From positions 1 to 17,276 of the forward strand of contig JARFPW010000086.1 of assembly GCA_029288095.1 (NCBI GenBank): a stretch of 17,276 nucleotides of DNA. The letters run 5' to 3'. This stretch comes from Gemmatimonadota bacterium. Lineage in GTDB: Bacteria; Gemmatimonadota; Gemmatimonadetes; Palauibacterales; Palauibacteraceae. Below the pieces are notes generated by a model that saw only the letters and a program-made list of their open reading frames with translations, was not told the origin of the DNA and did no database searches. Both the position numbers and the translations under genes were made by a program. This document shows, piece after piece, positions 14,673-17,276 of this stretch (its first letter is position 1; every line of letters begins with the position of its first letter).

Positions 14673-15713
14673 TCATTCCCCTTCACCGAACAGGGTGGGC
14701 TGGGGCTGATCCTTTGGAAGCGCGTACCCGAAGCGTTGGTAGGCCCGCGAGGTGGCGACTCGACCGCGAGCCGTGCGATGAAGGTAGCCGTTCTGAATGA
14801 GGTAGGGTTCGTACACTTCCTCGAGGGTCGAGGCGTCCTCACCCACGGCAACCGCCAGAGACGCGAGTCCAACCGGCCCGCCATCGAAGTTCTCGATGAG
14901 CGCCTTCAGGATCCGCGCGTCCATCTCGTCGAGTCCGTACTCGTCCACGTTCAGCATCTCGAGAGCGGCCCGCGCGACGTCTCCTTCGATGGTTCCGGAG
15001 GCCTTCACTTCGGCATAGTCACGAACCCGCCGTAGCAGACGATTCGCGATTCGGGGCGTACCGCGGGCACGCCGGGCGATCTCGTCCGCCCCGGACGGCG
15101 TAACCGGCACCCCGAGTATGCCGGCTGACCGGTTGACGATCCGTTCCAGGTCTTCCGGGGGATAGTAGCCCAGGCGCTCGACTACGCCGAAGCGGGCCCG
15201 CATCGGCGCCGTGAGAAGTCCGAACCGCGTGGTTGCACCGATCAGCGTGAAGCGCTCGATCTTCATCGACACCGTCTGCGCGCGTGCCCCGTCGGAGAGC
15301 CGGATTTCGATGCGATAGTCCTCCATCGCCGGGTACAAGTACTCCTCAATCACCGGTCTCAGACGGTGAATCTCGTCGATGAACAGGATGTCGCGCGGCT
15401 GGAGGTTGGTCAGCAGTGTCGCCAGATCCCCGGGCTTCTCGAGCACGGGACCGGACGTGATTTTGATGTTGACGCCCAGCTCCTGTGCCATCAGATACGC
15501 CAGCGTCGTCTTTCCCAGTCCCGGTGGACCGAAAAACAGCGTATGGTCCAGGGCCTCCTCCCGCTGCACAGCCGCGCGAACGTAGATATCCAGGGATTCC
15601 TTGACCTTCGCCTGCCCCACGAAATCCGTGAGGTTCGACGGGCGCAAAGTCTGTTCGAGCGAGCTCTCGCCCTCCAGGACCTCGGGAGTCGTTACTTCGA
15701 TGCGGTCGGACAT
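14673..15713 (-). CDS. ruvB: Holliday junction branch migration ATPase RuvB
   Basis: 346-residue AAA+ hexameric motor. Walker A is 'GPPGLGKTT' (62-70), Walker B 'FIDEIH' (111-116), sensor 1 'GATTR' (159-163), an arginine finger in 'MRARFG' (171-176), and sensor 2 'RGTPRIANRLLRRVRD' (217-232). The C-terminal winged helix binds DNA and contains 'EPYLIQNGYLHRTARGR'. The ATG is preceded by AGGAG with a 4-nt spacer, and there is a 33-nt gap after ruvA. With RuvA and RuvC encoded just upstream the complete resolvasome is present. Family length and all key residues are normal. Confidence 0.98.
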   Translation of the reverse strand: MSDRIEVTTPEVLEGESSLEQTLRPSNLTDFVGQAKVKESLDIYVRAAVQREEALDHTLFFGPPGLGKTTLAYLMAQELGVNIKITSGPVLEKPGDLATLLTNLQPRDILFIDEIHRLRPVIEEYLYPAMEDYRIEIRLSDGARAQTVSMKIERFTLIGATTRFGLLTAPMRARFGVVERLGYYPPEDLERIVNRSAGILGVPVTPSGADEIARRARGTPRIANRLLRRVRDYAEVKASGTIEGDVARAALEMLNVDEYGLDEMDARILKALIENFDGGPVGLASLAVAVGEDASTLEEVYEPYLIQNGYLHRTARGRVATSRAYQRFGYALPKDQPQPTLFGEGE

Positions 15714-15717
15714 CTGT

Positions 15718-15722
15718 CTCCT
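15718..15722 (-). promoter_or_regulatory. Shine-Dalgarno site of ruvB
   Basis: AGGAG on the minus strand, 4 nt before the ruvB ATG, within the 33-nt ruvA-ruvB gap. It suggests ruvB is initiated independently of ruvA, unlike most genes here, which start inside the preceding stop codon. Confidence 0.6.
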
Positions 15723-15746
15723 GTGTGTCGCCAGCCGGGGGCCGTG

Positions 15747-16334
15747 CTACAAGTGCCGCAGCGCGACGCGTACCAACTCTTCGGCATCGGCGGTCTCGTC
15801 GGCAAGGTCCCGGCGCGCCGCCGCGACGGCATCCTGGCTTTCAGCCGCCGAGTATCCGAGGGCCCGAAGGGCAGCCAGGGCCCCGGGTGTGGAGGCCGGG
15901 GCCGCGGCCGTCTCCTCGCCAACGCCGAGGTCGTCCAGCTTGTCGGCCAGTTCCAGGGCGATGCGTTCCGCCGTCTTCCGGCCGATTCCGCTCACCAGCT
16001 GGAGGGCCGTATGATCACGACCGCGGATCGCGGACACGATGCGGGCGGCCGGGAGCGTTCCGAGTATCGCCAGGGCGAGGCGTGGTCCGACACCGGAGGC
16101 GCTCTGCAGGCGCAGGAACAGCTCCCGATCTGAACCGGAGGCGAAACCGAACAGTTCGAGCGAGTCCTCGCGGGCTACCAGCGCCGTGTGCAATTCCACT
16201 TCACTCCCGAGCTCACCCAGGGCGCCGAACACGCTCGACGGAATAAGGAGTTCGTACGTCACCCCTGAGGCGGCGGTCAACTCGACCCGGTCCGCACGGA
16301 GGGAGGCCAGTGTGCCACGGACACGACTGATCAC
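15747..16334 (-). CDS. ruvA: Holliday junction branch migration protein RuvA
   Basis: 195 residues from a GTG that overlaps the ruvC stop by 4 nt (GTGA). The frame remains open upstream through ruvC, but similarity begins at 'ISRVRGTL'. Domain I (1-62) is an OB fold, domain II carries two helix-hairpin-helix motifs ('SGVGPRLAL' near 80-88 and 'VSGIGRKTAERI' at 114-125), and domain III (about 150-195) is the RuvB-contacting part, ending in 'AEELVRVALRHL'. The linker between domains II and III is Ala/Pro-rich. RuvA tetramers hold the junction open and load RuvB. Length matches the family. Confidence 0.97.
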   Translation of the reverse strand: MISRVRGTLASLRADRVELTAASGVTYELLIPSSVFGALGELGSEVELHTALVAREDSLELFGFASGSDRELFLRLQSASGVGPRLALAILGTLPAARIVSAIRGRDHTALQLVSGIGRKTAERIALELADKLDDLGVGEETAAAPASTPGALAALRALGYSAAESQDAVAAARRDLADETADAEELVRVALRHL

Positions 16335-16831
16335 GAGGAGGTCCGCGCCGCGGCAAGTGGACCCGTCCCCGTCAACAGGTGGCACAGGGCCACGGCACAC
16401 CCGTCTGATGCATCGGCCGGTGACGGGGCGGCAGACAGGCCCAGGAGTTTCTGGACCATGTAGCCCACCTGGTCCTTGCCGGCGCGACCCGTGCCGACGA
16501 CGGATTTCTTGATCTCCGCCGGGGCGTACTCGAGCACGGGGAGGCCGCGAAGCGCACCTGCCAGGAGGGCTACGCCTCGCGCGTGGGAAAGGATCACTGC
16601 GGTGCGGGCGTTCTCTCTGTAGAAGACGCCCTCGATGGCGAGGCATTCGGGCTCGTGCCGATCGATGACCGCGAGAACTCCTTCATGAATCTGCAGCAGG
16701 CGCTCGGCAAACGAACCCGTGCGGCCGGGACGTACTACACCGCATTCGACGAGGAGAAACTCACCCCGCTCACCGTCGACGACACCGTAGCCGGTCGCGG
16801 ACGAGCCAGGATCGATCCCGAGGACCCGCAC
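16331..16831 (-). CDS. ruvC: Crossover junction endodeoxyribonuclease RuvC
   Basis: 166-residue RNase H-fold resolvase that cuts Holliday junctions symmetrically. Acidic active-site residues are visible: Asp7 in 'GIDPGSSATGYG', Glu67 in 'IEGVF', Asp140 and Asp143 in 'ADASDGCAVALCH'. The conserved 'YAPAEIKKSVVGTGRAGKDQ' segment (102-121) is intact. The start is a GTG sharing one base with the yebC TAG stop (TAGTG), and the stop overlaps ruvA. yebC-ruvC-ruvA-ruvB is a widespread gene order. Length is normal. Confidence 0.97.
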   Translation of the reverse strand: MRVLGIDPGSSATGYGVVDGERGEFLLVECGVVRPGRTGSFAERLLQIHEGVLAVIDRHEPECLAIEGVFYRENARTAVILSHARGVALLAGALRGLPVLEYAPAEIKKSVVGTGRAGKDQVGYMVQKLLGLSAAPSPADASDGCAVALCHLLTGTGPLAAARTSS

Positions 16832-17276
16832 TAGGACCCGAGGGCCTCGAGTATCTGGTCGTCTACTTCGAAGTTGGCGTGCAGCTTCATGACGTCATCG
16901 TGGTCCTCGAGAGCCGCTACCAGCCGCAGCAGCCGCTCCGCCGCGCGCCCTTCGACTGGCATCGTGCTACTGGGAAACATCGTGAGTTCCGCCTGATCGA
17001 ACTCGATAGCATCTCTGGCAAGCGCTTCCTGCACCGTGTGGAAGTCCGCAACCGCGGTTAGCACCACGTGCATGCCGTCCTCGGTGCGAAAATCCTCAGC
17101 TCCGGCAGACAGAGCGCACTCGAGCACCGTTTCCTCATCGAACCGCTCGGCATCGATCAGGACCTGCCCCTTCCGATCGAACATCCAGGCCACCGACCCG
17201 CTCGTACCGAGGTTCCCGCCGGCCTTCTCGATCAGATGGCGTAGTTCGGCGACGGTCCGGTTCGTGTTGTCGGTGA
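16831..17276 (-). CDS. yebC: YebC/PmpR (TACO1) family protein, C-terminal 147 residues, partial at the right edge
   Basis: The reading frame is open to the right edge, so the N-terminal third lies outside the window. The first visible residues, 'TDNTNRTVAELRHLIEKAGG', continue into 'NLGTSGSVAWMFDRKG', the most conserved stretch of the family. The end shows the domain-3 signature 'LEDHDDVMKLHANF'. An internal Met could be read as a start but is inside the conserved block. Members have been described as transcription regulators and, more recently, as ribosome-associated factors that help translation of proline-rich stretches; the sequence does not decide between these. It precedes ruvC by a 1-nt overlap. 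Confidence 0.95.
   Translation of the reverse strand, partial: TDNTNRTVAELRHLIEKAGGNLGTSGSVAWMFDRKGQVLIDAERFDEETVLECALSAGAEDFRTEDGMHVVLTAVADFHTVQEALARDAIEFDQAELTMFPSSTMPVEGRAAERLLRLVAALEDHDDVMKLHANFEVDDQILEALGS

Noticed and set aside
14657..14884. N-terminal extension of the queA frame into ruvB
   Set aside because: QueA similarity begins just after the ATG at 14656, and the extension overlaps the conserved RuvB C-terminus.
16335..16646. N-terminal extension of the ruvA frame through ruvC
   Set aside because: RuvA similarity starts at the GTG overlapping the ruvC stop. The upstream codons are a shifted reading of RuvC.

Overview
This window is a dense, GC-rich stretch of bacterial chromosome in which every supported gene lies on the minus strand. 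Transcription therefore runs from the right edge to the left edge. Nineteen genes are visible, seventeen complete and one cut at each edge. They are packed almost without spacers: of 18 junctions, 10 are start/stop overlaps of 1 or 4 nt and the largest gap is 81 nt. No tRNA, rRNA, insertion sequence, CRISPR array, phage gene or other mobile element was seen, and no stretch over 300 nt lacks a gene. The lineage is Gram-negative with an outer membrane (Omp85 barrel protein plus TamB-like protein). The mix of PASTA, YbbR, Lgt and Omp85 genes, and a cysteine-containing insertion in the first POTRA domain, remind me of Gemmatimonadota. That placement is inference, not proven from this window.

Layout in transcription order. 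(1) 17276-14673: end of yebC, then ruvC, ruvA and ruvB, the full Holliday-junction resolution set. (2) 14656-12459: queA and tgt, two steps of tRNA queuosine synthesis. (3) 12377-12069: yajC, the Sec translocase accessory protein, without secD/secF. (4) 12066-10622: def and fmt, which remove and add the N-formyl group of initiator Met. (5) 10625-8993: a thiamine-thiazole cassette, a ThiE/TenI-family gene then thiS and thiG, sitting between fmt and its frequent neighbour rsmB. (6) 8973-7681: rsmB, 16S rRNA m5C methyltransferase. (7) 7684-5913: two single-pass membrane proteins with large outside portions, a three-PASTA protein without kinase and a YbbR-repeat protein. (8) 5916-4840: tsaD, tRNA t6A synthesis. 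(9) 4831-1: an envelope group of lgt, a three-POTRA Omp85/TamA-like protein and the N-terminal 600 residues of a TamB-like protein running off the left edge.

The genes combine translation and tRNA/rRNA modification, DNA repair, a cofactor branch and envelope assembly. The overlaps suggest one or a few long polycistronic transcripts with translational coupling. The promoter is probably outside the window; no convincing internal promoter, riboswitch or terminator was found. This is mainly a housekeeping region. The points most worth a second look are the ThiE/TenI protein that lacks the ThiE catalytic residues, the kinase-less PASTA protein in a PrkC-like position, its overlap with a YbbR gene that has no cdaA beside it, and the cysteine and aspartate pattern of the TamA-like protein.
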